Origin: Thiohalocapsa halophila
GTDB lineage: Bacteria > Pseudomonadota > Gammaproteobacteria > Chromatiales > Chromatiaceae
Direction of reading: 5' to 3'
Length of the DNA stretch: 64,000 nt
Assembly (NCBI RefSeq): GCF_016583825.1
Contig: NZ_NRRV01000019.1
Span: forward strand, 24,430 to 88,429
Positions 48,201 to 56,500 of the stretch are shown in pieces. Position 1 is the first letter of the stretch; the number at the start of each line of letters is the position of its first letter. The notes beneath the pieces are model-generated. The model had not been told where the DNA came from and ran no database searches. It saw only the letters and a program-made list of their open reading frames with translations. The translations under genes and the position numbers were made by a program.

Positions 48201-48341
48201 ACCCTCATTGGCGCCCGGCTCATGGGCGTACAGGGCGAGATCCAGCGCGAGGCCGGTGTTACCCACCTGGTGGCCAAGCAGCTCATGGATTATTCCCAGC
48301 TGCTCGGCGGGCTGGTGATCACGTCGAGGGATTTTCATTGA
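45207..48341 (+). CDS. dnaE2: Error-prone DNA polymerase DnaE2 (ImuC)
   Basis: 1044 residues, the DnaE2 length (DnaE1 is about 1160). A PHP domain opens the protein (YCRSCFSFLSAASQPQELVR); the polymerase core has GRGSAANSAVCYCLGI and the catalytic PDIDVDFEHQRREEV near residue 378; HLSQHVGGFVIARRRLDELV and GFGEYGFPESHAASFALL are typical of DnaE2. The C-terminal OB part contains VTFVTLEDETGQVNLVVWKQ. DnaE2 carries out SOS mutagenesis with ImuA and ImuB. A LexA box precedes the gene, but imuA and imuB are not upstream. Confidence 0.97.
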   Translation: MVAAVSFQYAELYCRSCFSFLSAASQPQELVRTAARLGYRALAITDLCSLAGVVRAHEEARSLGLKLLIGSELWLEDGPRLVVLAADLAGYRNLSRLISRARRRAPKGQWQLLAQDLDEGLDGCLILWLPDPDAPTDGQEEWGHRLAARFAARCWIGVGLHRTGDDAARLERLRRLGARTGLPLTAVGGVLMHVAERRALLDVMAAIRNGTLVADGAAERQNREQYLRPLDVLARFYPRDLLAETTRIAERCAFTLDAIRYEYPQELVPAGETPSSHLRKLTEEGAAQRFPQGVPEQVRGQIDHELGLIEALAYAPFFLTVHDIVRFARSRGILCQGRGSAANSAVCYCLGITEVDPARMDMLFERFVSRERGEPPDIDVDFEHQRREEVIQYVYAKYGRDRAALAATVIAYRPKSAVRDVGKALGFSQDQVDRLARNINWWDGQQVPPERLREVGLDPYNPQILTLMRLVHELVGMPRHLSQHVGGFVIARRRLDELVPIENAAMDGRSVIQWDKDDLHALGLLKVDCLALGMLSAIRRGLALVNGYRGRALTVADIPPEDPDVYAMIQRGETTGVFQIESRAQMAMLPRLKPACFYDLVIEVAIVRPGPIQGDMVHPYLRRRQRLEPVTYPSPAVEAVLGRTLGVPIFQEQVIQVAMVAAGFDAGEADQVRRSMAAWRRRGGLEHIRGRLIDGMVQRGYTRAFAEQIYKQILGFGEYGFPESHAASFALLVYVSAWLKHHEPAAFFAALINSQPMGFYAPAQLVREARRQGVEVRAVDVRHSHWDCTLEHRTPRRGQPALRLGLRLVKGLSQAGAERLVAARTDPGWQTLDELRAQARLGKRDLKALAGADALAGLAGNRHQAGWRVARQDVVAGTPLPQPGAQASLALPPPAEPALPLLPKPTEGRDIVADYASLGLSLRRHPLALLRQRLTDLGLGSAQDLEAADPGQQVRTAGLVINRQRPASANNVTFVTLEDETGQVNLVVWKQLAERQRRTLIGARLMGVQGEIQREAGVTHLVAKQLMDYSQLLGGLVITSRDFH
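47835..47851. repeat. REP-element remnant inside the dnaE2 coding sequence
   Basis: GGGACGCCGCTCCCACA matches the reverse complement of the 2.8-kb REP unit at 16 of 17 positions, with TGCCGC changed to CGCCGC. It encodes part of a low-complexity linker (VVAGTPLPQPGAQ, about residues 874-886) before the OB domain, a place that tolerates insertions. Confidence 0.6.
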
Positions 48342-48423
48342 TGCCCGCGCCTGGATGAATGGGTTTATACCCCTCGCACGCCGGTTTTCGGTTTGTCGCG
48401 CCAAGAACCTGCTGATATGCCTT

Positions 48424-48463
48424 CTCTTCCTCGAACCTCGCCCCTCGAAACTCGTTCCTGTCC
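48424..48463. repeat. Short CCTCGAA/CCTCGCC microrepeat
   Basis: TCCTCGAACCTCGCCCCTCG followed by AAACTCG repeats a 7-base-like unit; the same words CCCCTCGAACCTCGCCCCTC occur at 1424-1443. The surrounding 224 bp between dnaE2 and the DUF294 gene contain nothing else supported. Confidence 0.6.
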
Positions 48464-48565
48464 GCTATAGCGAGCGCTTTCCATGAACATTGCACGTCCT
48501 CAGCGGACTGGGTTCCGCTACCATCCGCGCATGCGCCCGCTACCGGATTCGAGCCGCGCCCTGCC

Positions 48566-50494
48566 GTGAAGACCGCCAGTATCGCCCACCGGGTCGTGGA
48601 CTTCCTGCGCCGGTGGCCGCCGTTCCAGTATTTCGACGACGACGAGCTGTTTTCCCTCGTGAGCGCCGGGCGCGTCGTCTTCCACGAGCGTGACGAGCTG
48701 GTGTTCATGCAGGGCCGACAGCGCAAGCCCTATGTGTACGTGATCCAACAGGGCGCGGTGCGCTTGGAGGAGCAGAGCGAGGACGGCGTCGACCAGCTGC
48801 GGGACGTGCGGGGGGAGGGGGATCTCCTCGGCATCGGCCGGTATCTCGGCTTCGGCGAGCATGTCTACACCGCCCGCACCGAGACGGACGTCATCCTCTA
48901 TGCCCTGCCGGCGGAGGCTTTCTGGGAGACCGTCAAGCGCCATGCGCGGGCAAGCCGCTTCCTGGCGACCTATTTCTCCGTCGCCATCCTGCCGCCGGCA
49001 CTGGAGATGCGCGAAGAGCGCAGCGAAGAGCTGCGGTTGGGCCGGCGACCGGTGGACTGGATGTCCCGCCCCGTCGAGCAGCCCTCGCGCCCGCTCACCT
49101 GCCTGCCCGACACCGCCGCCCGTGATGTGGCACGGCTGCTCGCCGAGCGGGACGCCGCGGCGGCCGTGGTGATCGACGGCCAGGGTGCCCCCCGGGGCGT
49201 GGTGACACCGCGCACCCTGAGCGATGAGGTGGCGAGCGGTCGCCAGCCCCCGGACACACCGGCGCAGGCGCTGATGCGCCCTGTCTGCGCCGTGGCGGCG
49301 CCCGGGCTGGAGGCCGGGGACTATCTCACGCGGATGCTGGACCAGCAGACGGAGCATTTGGTGCTCACCGCCAACGGCCGCCTGGACGGGCCCTTCGCCG
49401 GCGTCATCACGCGCCGCGATCTGACCCGGGTGGAGGGCGCTGCACCCCTGGCGCTGATCGAGGACATGGCCCGCGCGCCGCGCATCTCGGAGCTTGCCGC
49501 CCTGCGGGTACAGGCAGAGGGCGTGCTCGCGGCGGGCCTCACCGACCCGGATGCCACGCGCTGGCTCGCGCCCATGGCCGGTGCCTTCAACGCCGCGGTG
49601 CTGCGCCGCGTGGTCATGTTGGTAGAAGGCGCTCTGGCCGATCAGGGTCTGGCGTCGCCGAATCTGGACCACTGCTGGGTGTTTTTCGGCTCGGCGGCCC
49701 GCAACGAGCTTTTTACCCGTCACGACCTCGACTGTGGCCTGATCTACGACGACCCCGACCCGGGGCATGCCCGCGGCGCCCGCGCCTATTTTCTGGAGCT
49801 CGGCCGGCGCGTGAGTGCGGCGCTCGCCGCCTGCGGCTTCGTCACCAGTGCCAAGGCCATCAGCGCCGGACATCCGAGTGCCTGCCGCTCCGTCGGCGAG
49901 TGGGAGGTGGCCTTTGCCGATTGGATCCACCAGCCCATCGAGAGCTGTGTCTACCGAGCAACGTCCCGGTTCGACCTGCGCCCGGTCCATGGCGACTGCC
50001 GGCTGGTGGAGCGCCTGGAGCGCCATATCCATGGCGAGGAGGATCGCAACCCGCGCTTCGTCCCGCTGTTGTTGGAAGACTCCATGGCCAACCTGCCACC
50101 GCTCACTTTCTTCCGCGGCCTCGTGGTGGACGACGAGGGCGGCTATCGGGAGGTGTTGGATCTGTTGCGGGCGACGCTGCAGCCCGTGGTGGATATCGCT
50201 CGGGCGCTAGCGCTGGACAGTGGCCGGCAGGCGCCGACGACGCTGGACCGGCTGCTGGTGCTGCAGCCGGAGGACGACGAGTCTTCGCTGCTGATCGAGG
50301 AGACCGCGGCGGCATTCCGTAACGCCTTGTACCATCGCGCCCGTACCGGCCTGACCACCGGCACGGATGGCAGCCGGGTGGACCCCGCAAAGCTGACCCG
50401 GCTGGAGCAGAATCTGCTCAAGTCCGGTTTCCGCACCGTGCTGCGGCTGATGGAGTACACCGGCCGGCGCTATGGGCTGACGCCGCGGCGCTGA
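48566..50494 (+). CDS. DUF294 putative nucleotidyltransferase with cyclic-nucleotide and CBS domains
   Basis: 642 residues from GTG 48566. Domains in order: a cyclic-nucleotide-binding-like domain (about 15-135, FQYFDDDELFSLVSAGRVVF, VIQQGAVRLEEQSEDG), two CBS repeats (about 155-295, LLAERDAAAAVVIDGQGAP, LMRPVCAV), a nucleotidyltransferase core with VFFGSAARNELFTRHDLDCG (GS and DxD motifs near 376 and 388), and a DUF294 C-terminal helical domain to the end. This resembles GlnD-like signalling proteins often found beside acetate/actP or exonuclease genes. The target is unknown. A DnaQ-like exonuclease gene follows after 231 bp. Confidence 0.85.
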   Translation: MKTASIAHRVVDFLRRWPPFQYFDDDELFSLVSAGRVVFHERDELVFMQGRQRKPYVYVIQQGAVRLEEQSEDGVDQLRDVRGEGDLLGIGRYLGFGEHVYTARTETDVILYALPAEAFWETVKRHARASRFLATYFSVAILPPALEMREERSEELRLGRRPVDWMSRPVEQPSRPLTCLPDTAARDVARLLAERDAAAAVVIDGQGAPRGVVTPRTLSDEVASGRQPPDTPAQALMRPVCAVAAPGLEAGDYLTRMLDQQTEHLVLTANGRLDGPFAGVITRRDLTRVEGAAPLALIEDMARAPRISELAALRVQAEGVLAAGLTDPDATRWLAPMAGAFNAAVLRRVVMLVEGALADQGLASPNLDHCWVFFGSAARNELFTRHDLDCGLIYDDPDPGHARGARAYFLELGRRVSAALAACGFVTSAKAISAGHPSACRSVGEWEVAFADWIHQPIESCVYRATSRFDLRPVHGDCRLVERLERHIHGEEDRNPRFVPLLLEDSMANLPPLTFFRGLVVDDEGGYREVLDLLRATLQPVVDIARALALDSGRQAPTTLDRLLVLQPEDDESSLLIEETAAAFRNALYHRARTGLTTGTDGSRVDPAKLTRLEQNLLKSGFRTVLRLMEYTGRRYGLTPRR

Positions 50495-50725
50495 GGTCAC
50501 TCGCCAGGCCCGCTGGCTGTGGCAGCGCCGTCCCCGGCGTGACTCCGGGTCTGACTGCGCGCCGGGTCGGCGCTCCCACCGCGAGCCGACCCGAGCGCCG
50601 CACCGGTGCGCCACAGAAAGCCGGCCTAGGGATCCATCGAAGTTCGGATAGGGGCCGAATCCGCTGTCGAGCGCAGCGGTGGGCCTGATTCTGGTGTCGT
50701 CCCCGATGAAAGAACGGAGAGCAGT

Positions 50726-51406
50726 ATGAGCCCGTTGGCCGAGGCGGTATCCGAATACCGGGCTGCCTTCACCGGCACCTGGCCGCAGACGAGCGCGCCC
50801 CAGGCCGTGCGCTTCGTGGTGCTGGATTGCGAGACCACGGGGCTGGACCCGAAGCGGGACCGGATCGTCAGCATTGGCGCCGTCTCTGTAACCGGGGGTG
50901 AGATCGACCTCGGCGACACCTTCGAGAGCCTATTGCGAGTCCTGCACAACACCGCCGCCACCCTGGTGCACGGCATCACCCGCGACGAGACCCGCGAAGG
51001 CGTCGGCGAGGAGGAGGCACTGGCGGGCCTGCTGCGCTATCTGCGCGACGGCGTCATCGTCGGTCACCATATCGGTCACGACATGGCCATGCTCGATGCC
51101 GCGCTGGAGCGCCACCAGGCGCTTGGGCTGTTGAACCGCCGCCTGGACACGGGGGAGCTCGCACTGCTGCTGGAGGCCGACGGCGCCTTCGCTGGCCACG
51201 CGCCGCTGCGGGATTTGTCCTTGGACGGCCTCTGCCGGCACTTCGATATCGTGCCCTATGACCGCCATACGGCGCCGGGCGATGCCTTTCTCACCGCCCA
51301 GATCCTATTGCGGATGCTGCGGTTGGCGGCGCGGAGCGGGCGGCGCACGCTCTCGGCGCTGCTGGAGCAGCCGCCGCGGGACGGCCGAGGCAACGGCGCA
51401 GTGTAA
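50726..51406 (+). CDS. DnaQ-like 3'-5' exonuclease
   Basis: 226 residues. A DEDD exonuclease domain: RFVVLDCETTGLDPKRDRIV (Exo I, DxE), GVIVGHHIGHDMAMLDAALE (Exo II) and HTAPGDAFLTAQILLRML (Exo III with H and D). About 30 residues precede the domain and a basic tail follows. Such proteins are commonly encoded next to DUF294 proteins and may form a functional pair. The substrate (DNA or RNA) cannot be told. Confidence 0.9.
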   Translation: MSPLAEAVSEYRAAFTGTWPQTSAPQAVRFVVLDCETTGLDPKRDRIVSIGAVSVTGGEIDLGDTFESLLRVLHNTAATLVHGITRDETREGVGEEEALAGLLRYLRDGVIVGHHIGHDMAMLDAALERHQALGLLNRRLDTGELALLLEADGAFAGHAPLRDLSLDGLCRHFDIVPYDRHTAPGDAFLTAQILLRMLRLAARSGRRTLSALLEQPPRDGRGNGAV

Positions 51407-51530
51407 CTGCCGGCCGCCACCATCGCCGGCGCCCGCACCAGTGGGTCCGCGACCCGCATGGGACGTCCGCACTACCCTGCACCGCGCACGACGCACTGAC
51501 CCGCCACCGACGCCCGCAAACGCCGACTTC

Positions 51531-51556
51531 AAACTTCAAACTTCCCACTTCGCACC
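51531..51556. repeat. ACTTCAA microrepeat before the metallopeptidase gene
   Basis: ACTTCAAACTTCAAACTTCC and CACTTCGCACC form a 7-base tandem repeat ending just before the ATG at 51558. It belongs to the same class of 7-base intergenic runs as those at 1.1, 4.5 and 48.4 kb but with a different word. Confidence 0.65.
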
Positions 51557-51557
51557 C

Positions 51558-52646
51558 ATGCGCACCTTCTCCTGTCAGGTTTGCGGTCAGCCCGTCTATT
51601 TCGAAAACTCCCAGTGCACCCACTGCGGTGCGACCCGCGGCTTTCTGCCCGAGCGCCAGCGGCTGTGCGCGCTGAAGCAGGACGGCGATGGCCTCTGGCG
51701 CGTGCCGCGGCCGCAGCCGCAGCCGGCCGTGCCGCAGGCCTATCGCAAGTGCGCCAATTACGCGCGGCACAACGTCTGCAACTGGATGGTGCCCGCCGAC
51801 AGCGCGGAGGCCTTTTGCGCCGCCTGCCGGCCGAACCAGACCATCCCGAACCTCGCCCGGCCCGGGAATCTGGACAAGTGGTACCGCATCGAGCGCAGCA
51901 AGCGGCGGCTGGCCTATGGGCTCCTGCGGCTCGGCCTGCCGGTGCATACCAAGGCAGAGGACCCGGCGGGCGGCCTCGGCTTCGCATTCCTTGCCCCCGA
52001 GGACGCCAACCCGGGCGAGCCCGTGCTCACCGGCCATGCCCAGGGCCTTATCACCATCAACATCGACGAGGCGGACGCGGCCACCCGCGAGCGCATGCGG
52101 CTCGACATGGACGAGAAATACCGAACCTTGCTCGGCCACTTCCGCCATGAGATCGGTCACTACTACTGGGACCTGCTGATCCGCGACGGCGGCCGGCTGG
52201 ATGACTTCCGCGCCCTGTTCGGCGACGAGCGGCGCGACTACGGCCAGGCGCTGGACGCCCACTATGCCAACGGCCCGCCCGCGGACTGGCAGGAGCGCTT
52301 CGTCAGCGCCTATGCGGCGGCGCATCCCTGGGAGGATTGGGCGAAGAGCTTTGCGCATTATCTGCACATCGTCGACACGCTGGAGACCAGCGAGCACTTC
52401 GGCGTGCAGATCGAGCAGCGGCTGCCGGACGGCAGCGTGCAGCGCTCGGACCCGGACTTCGATCCCTACACCATCGCCGACTTCCAGCCTATCATCGACA
52501 ATTGGCTGCCGCTCACCTTCGCCTTGAACAGCCTGAGCCGCAGCATGGGCCAGCCGGACCTGTACCCCTTCGTGCTGTCCGCGCCGGTGATCGAGAAGCT
52601 CGGCTATGTGCACCGGGTGCTGCGGGAGAGCCGGGTGCGGGTGTAG
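51558..52646 (+). CDS. Putative zinc-binding metallopeptidase with N-terminal zinc ribbon
   Basis: 362 residues from ATG 51558. The N-terminus MRTFSCQVCGQPVYFENSQC then THCG is a zinc ribbon, followed by more cysteines (YRKCANYARHNVCNWMV, AFCAACRP). The catalytic motif FRHEIGHYYWDLLI (HExxH) is near residue 197, and EDWAKSFAHYLHIVDTLE supplies a further acidic/histidine site. This is the layout of the uncharacterised Peptidase_Mx family of cytoplasmic metallopeptidases. Substrate unknown. The repeat directly upstream leaves little room for a ribosome binding site. Confidence 0.85.
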   Translation: MRTFSCQVCGQPVYFENSQCTHCGATRGFLPERQRLCALKQDGDGLWRVPRPQPQPAVPQAYRKCANYARHNVCNWMVPADSAEAFCAACRPNQTIPNLARPGNLDKWYRIERSKRRLAYGLLRLGLPVHTKAEDPAGGLGFAFLAPEDANPGEPVLTGHAQGLITINIDEADAATRERMRLDMDEKYRTLLGHFRHEIGHYYWDLLIRDGGRLDDFRALFGDERRDYGQALDAHYANGPPADWQERFVSAYAAAHPWEDWAKSFAHYLHIVDTLETSEHFGVQIEQRLPDGSVQRSDPDFDPYTIADFQPIIDNWLPLTFALNSLSRSMGQPDLYPFVLSAPVIEKLGYVHRVLRESRVRV

Positions 52647-52899
52647 CGCCGGACCCGGAGCGTGCGCGGGGGGGGGCGAGGATCGCCCCGGGATCTCAAG
52701 TCGAGCCCTTGGCTCATCCGATTTTCGATGTTTCGATTGCGCGCGCTGCGCCGCCTGGGCGCGGCGTCTGGGCGCTGTCGCGCTATCGTCACCAGCGCAT
52801 CATCAAGCCTTAACCGACGCCTGGTCTACTAGTGGGCCGCGAATAATGCCGTGGCTCGCCCGGGGGCGTGGCACGGCGGACCACAGCTCAGGAGTCTTG

Positions 52900-53556
52900 A
52901 TGATGCGCTTGATATCCCCCTTGTCCGCCGCGGGCGGCATGCTGGCCCTGGCCTGCACCGCCGGACCGGCCGCCGCCGCCCCGCTCACCAACGGCGACTT
53001 CAGTGCCGGATTCACCGGCTGGAGCGGCCAGACCATCGCGTGCGGCGACGTCGCCTGCACCCCTGGCGCAGATGTAACCACGGACCTCGACCCGCCGCCC
53101 GGGGCCTTCACGCTGAACTTCGACGCGACCAGCGGCGCTGCCACCATCGCAACCAGTTTCTTGGACAATGACGTCTACTCGACATCCCTGCGCCAGCTGT
53201 TCGACGTCGACGAGATCGAAGGCCGCAACACTGGCCTCGCGCTGGCGCTGGACATCGATTCCACGCTGACCGATCCGGACACTGACCTGGTCATTGCGCA
53301 GCTCACTGATCCCAACGGCGTTCTCCCGGCGAAAGACCTCCTGAGCGGCGGTCCGGCAGACATCACCGAGTATGCCGGGCGCAGCGCGGAAATCTATTTC
53401 GAGATTTCGGATTTCTTCGATGGTGAGAGAGACACCCTGACGGTCGACAACATCAGTGTGGAGCAGGTGCCCGTTCCCGCGCCCTTGGTGCTCCTCATGG
53501 CCGGTCTCGGCCTGCTCGCCGGCCGCCGCCGCTTGTCTTTGCAATCCGCTCGCTAG
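52900..53556 (+). CDS. PEP-CTERM surface protein
   Basis: 218 residues from ATG 52900 (ATG 52903 also possible), with AGGAG upstream. A signal peptide (SAAGGMLALACTAGPAAAA) precedes a domain starting LTNGDFSAGFTGWSGQ, the usual NG(D/N)F..G..GW opening of carbohydrate-binding-like beta-sandwiches in PEP-CTERM proteins. The C-terminus VPVPAPLVLLMAGLGLLAGR with a basic tail is a PEP-CTERM sorting signal (VPxPA variant). It is exported and presumably attached to or released from the surface by exosortase. The nucleotidase gene starts 13 bp downstream. Confidence 0.85.
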   Translation: MMRLISPLSAAGGMLALACTAGPAAAAPLTNGDFSAGFTGWSGQTIACGDVACTPGADVTTDLDPPPGAFTLNFDATSGAATIATSFLDNDVYSTSLRQLFDVDEIEGRNTGLALALDIDSTLTDPDTDLVIAQLTDPNGVLPAKDLLSGGPADITEYAGRSAEIYFEISDFFDGERDTLTVDNISVEQVPVPAPLVLLMAGLGLLAGRRRLSLQSAR

Positions 53557-53569
53557 GAGTCGTGCCGCC

Positions 53570-56500
53570 ATGAAGCTGATCAAGACCCCCCTCGCCGGCG
53601 CCATCGCCCTCGCCCTGGGCGGCATGCTGCCTGTCGCCGCCAATGCCGAGTGGACGACCCGTCCGGATCTGGAGCTCACGCAGAGCCGACTCTTCTATGA
53701 CCGCTCCCAGGGCGCCTTCTTCGTCGAGGCCAGGCTGATCAACACGGGCCCCAATGCCCTGACGGGCCCGCTGCGCATCCTGGTGGAGAGCGCCACTCTG
53801 CCCATCCTGGGCGCCGACGGCACTGACGCGGGTAGCGAATTCTTCGAGGTGGCGCTCGACGGCCCCGGCCTGGCCCCCGGTGAGCGCACCGATTTCGTGC
53901 GTGTCTTGATGCAGCGCGCCGGTCGGGTGCGCCCGCAGCTGGAGCTTCGCGCCGAGATCGACGACGCGCCCTTCCAGCTGCAACTGCTGCATGTCGCAGA
54001 CATCGACAGCACCTCGGCCACCGCGGCGCTGGAGAACGTCAAGGGGTTCTCGGCCTTCCTGGACTTCTTCCGCGACGACGCGAATTATCCGAATACCATC
54101 ACGCTCAGCTCCGGCGACAACTGGATTCCGGGGCCGCGCTACACCGCCGCCGCCGACGACAGCCTGGCAGCGCTGCTGGGTGTGCCCGGCCCCGGTCGGG
54201 GCGACATCGGCATGCTCAACGCCATGGGCTTTCAGGCCTCGGCGCTTGGTAACCACGAGCTGGACGAGGGTCCGGGCGACTTCGTCGACATCATCGGCGT
54301 CGACGGCAGCTGGCCCGGGGCCCAGTTCCCCTACCTCAGCACCAACCTCGACTTCACCACGGATGCGGACACAGCGCCCTTTGTCGTCGCGGACGGGCTC
54401 GACGCCGGCGCCATCCCCAACAGCCTCGCCGGCTGGGCCACGGTGGACGTGAGCGGCGAGACCATCGGTGTCGTCGGCGCGAGCACCCCGTCGCTCGGCA
54501 GCATCACCAGCCCCGGCGGCATCGGCATCGCGCCGATCGGCTTCGACAGCACCGACCCCGGCGATCTGGACAACCTGGCTGCGGAGATCCAGCCGGCGGT
54601 GGATGCACTGACCGCACGCGGTATCAACAAGGTCATCCTGCTCGCGCACATGCAGCAGATCGCCATAGAGGAGGCGCTGGCCATCGGACTGCGGGACGTG
54701 GACATCATCGTCGCCGGGGGCTCCAACACCCTGCTCGCCGACGACGACGACGTGCTCCGTCCCGGCGACGTCGCCCAGGGATCTTACCCCATCGAGCGCA
54801 CCTCGGCCGACGGCGAGCCGGTGCTGGTGGTCAACACCGACGGCGACTACAGGTATCTCGGCCGACTGGTGTCCGAGCTGAGCGTGGACGGCCTCATTGA
54901 CCTGGACAGCCTCGATACCCAGGTCAACGGCGCTTACGCCACCACCGCCGGCCGACTCAACGATTTCGGCCTGACTGCGAACGATGCCGACCCTACGGTG
55001 GCCGCCATCGCCGACGACCTGCTCGCGGTGGTTCAGGCCTTGGACGGCAACGTGCTGGGCCTGAGCGAGGTCTACCTGGACGGGCGCCGCAGCACGGTAC
55101 GCACCGAGGAGGCCAATCTCGGCAACCTCACCGCCGACGCCAACCTCTGGGTGGCACGCCAGGCCGACCCGAGCGTGCAGATCTCCATCAAGAACGGCGG
55201 CGGCATCCGCGCGGACATCGGCCAGGTGAGCTTCCCGCCGGGCTCCACGAACCCGGACGACATCCAGTTCCTGCCGCCCGAGGACAACGAGGTCAGCCAG
55301 CTGGACGCCCAGTCGTCACTGGCCTTCAACAATGGGCTCACCTTGCTCACGCTCACCGCCGCGGAGCTGAAGGCCGTGATGGAGCACGGCGTCGCAGCCT
55401 CGTCGCTGGATCCGGCCAATACCCAGGGCCGCTTCCCGCAGGTGGCCGGCGTCCGCTTCAGCTGGGACCCCGCCGAGTCTGCGGGTAACCGGGTGCAGTC
55501 GCTCGCCGTCGTGGACGACAGCGGCGCGGTGATCGACAGCATCGTCGAAGGCGGCAGCTTCGTGGGCGATGCCAACCGCAGCTTCCGCATCGTCACCCTC
55601 GGCTTCCTCGCGGGCGGCGGCGACGACTATCCATTCCCGAGCACCGACCGCGTGGATCTCGAGCAGCCCGAGGGCGCCCCGCGCACCGGCAAGTTCACCT
55701 TTGCCCCGGACGGCACCGAGCAGGATGCGCTGGCCGAGTACATGGGCGCCTTCTTCCCGGAGGTGGCCTATGATCTTTCCGAGACGGACGCCCTGGACGA
55801 CCTGCGCAACCAGAATCTGGGCCTGACGGGCAAGACGGATACGGTCGGCGAGATGCCGCCCGGCGCGGTGAGCCTGGCGAAGATCGGCGGGTTGGGCCTC
55901 GGCGGCGCCGAGATCGTCACCTGGGATGCCGCAAGCCAACAGCTCTTCGTTACCGGCGGCAGCGTCAATGTCGTCGACCTGAGCGATCCCGCGTCACCGG
56001 CGCTGACGGCGACGCTGAGCCCCGAGACGGATGTCGAGACCGAAATCGCCGGCTTCGCCGCCGGCGGCGTCACCAGCGTCAGCTTCAAGGACGGTCTGCT
56101 GGCGGTGGCCGTCGAGGCGAGCCCGCAGACGGACACCGGGCGCATCGCCTTCTACGATGCCGGTGGTGCCTTCCTCGGCTCCGTGGAGGCCGGCGCCCTG
56201 CCGGACATGGTGACCTGGGACCGGGCCGGCACCCGGGTGCTGGCGGCCAACGAGGGCGAGCCGGACGGCGGCGTCGATCCGGCTGGATCGGTGACCATCG
56301 TCGAGGTCCCGACGGCTGGTGATGCGGCTGCCCGTGTCGCCGGCGCCATCGCGACGCAGGTGCCTTTCACCGGCTTCAACGGACAGGAGGACGACCTGCG
56401 TCTGGACGGTATCCGCATCTTCCCGGGCAAGCAGGCCGCCCAGGACTTCGAGCCCGAGTACATCGCGCTGTCCGCGGACGACGCCACGGCCTACGTCGCG

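Noticed and set aside
52850..52899. Possible sigma-54 site before the second PEP-CTERM gene (TGGCACG near 52869)
   Set aside because: The -24 half is good, but no GC is found at the required 10-base spacing; the other candidate nearby has 11 bases.
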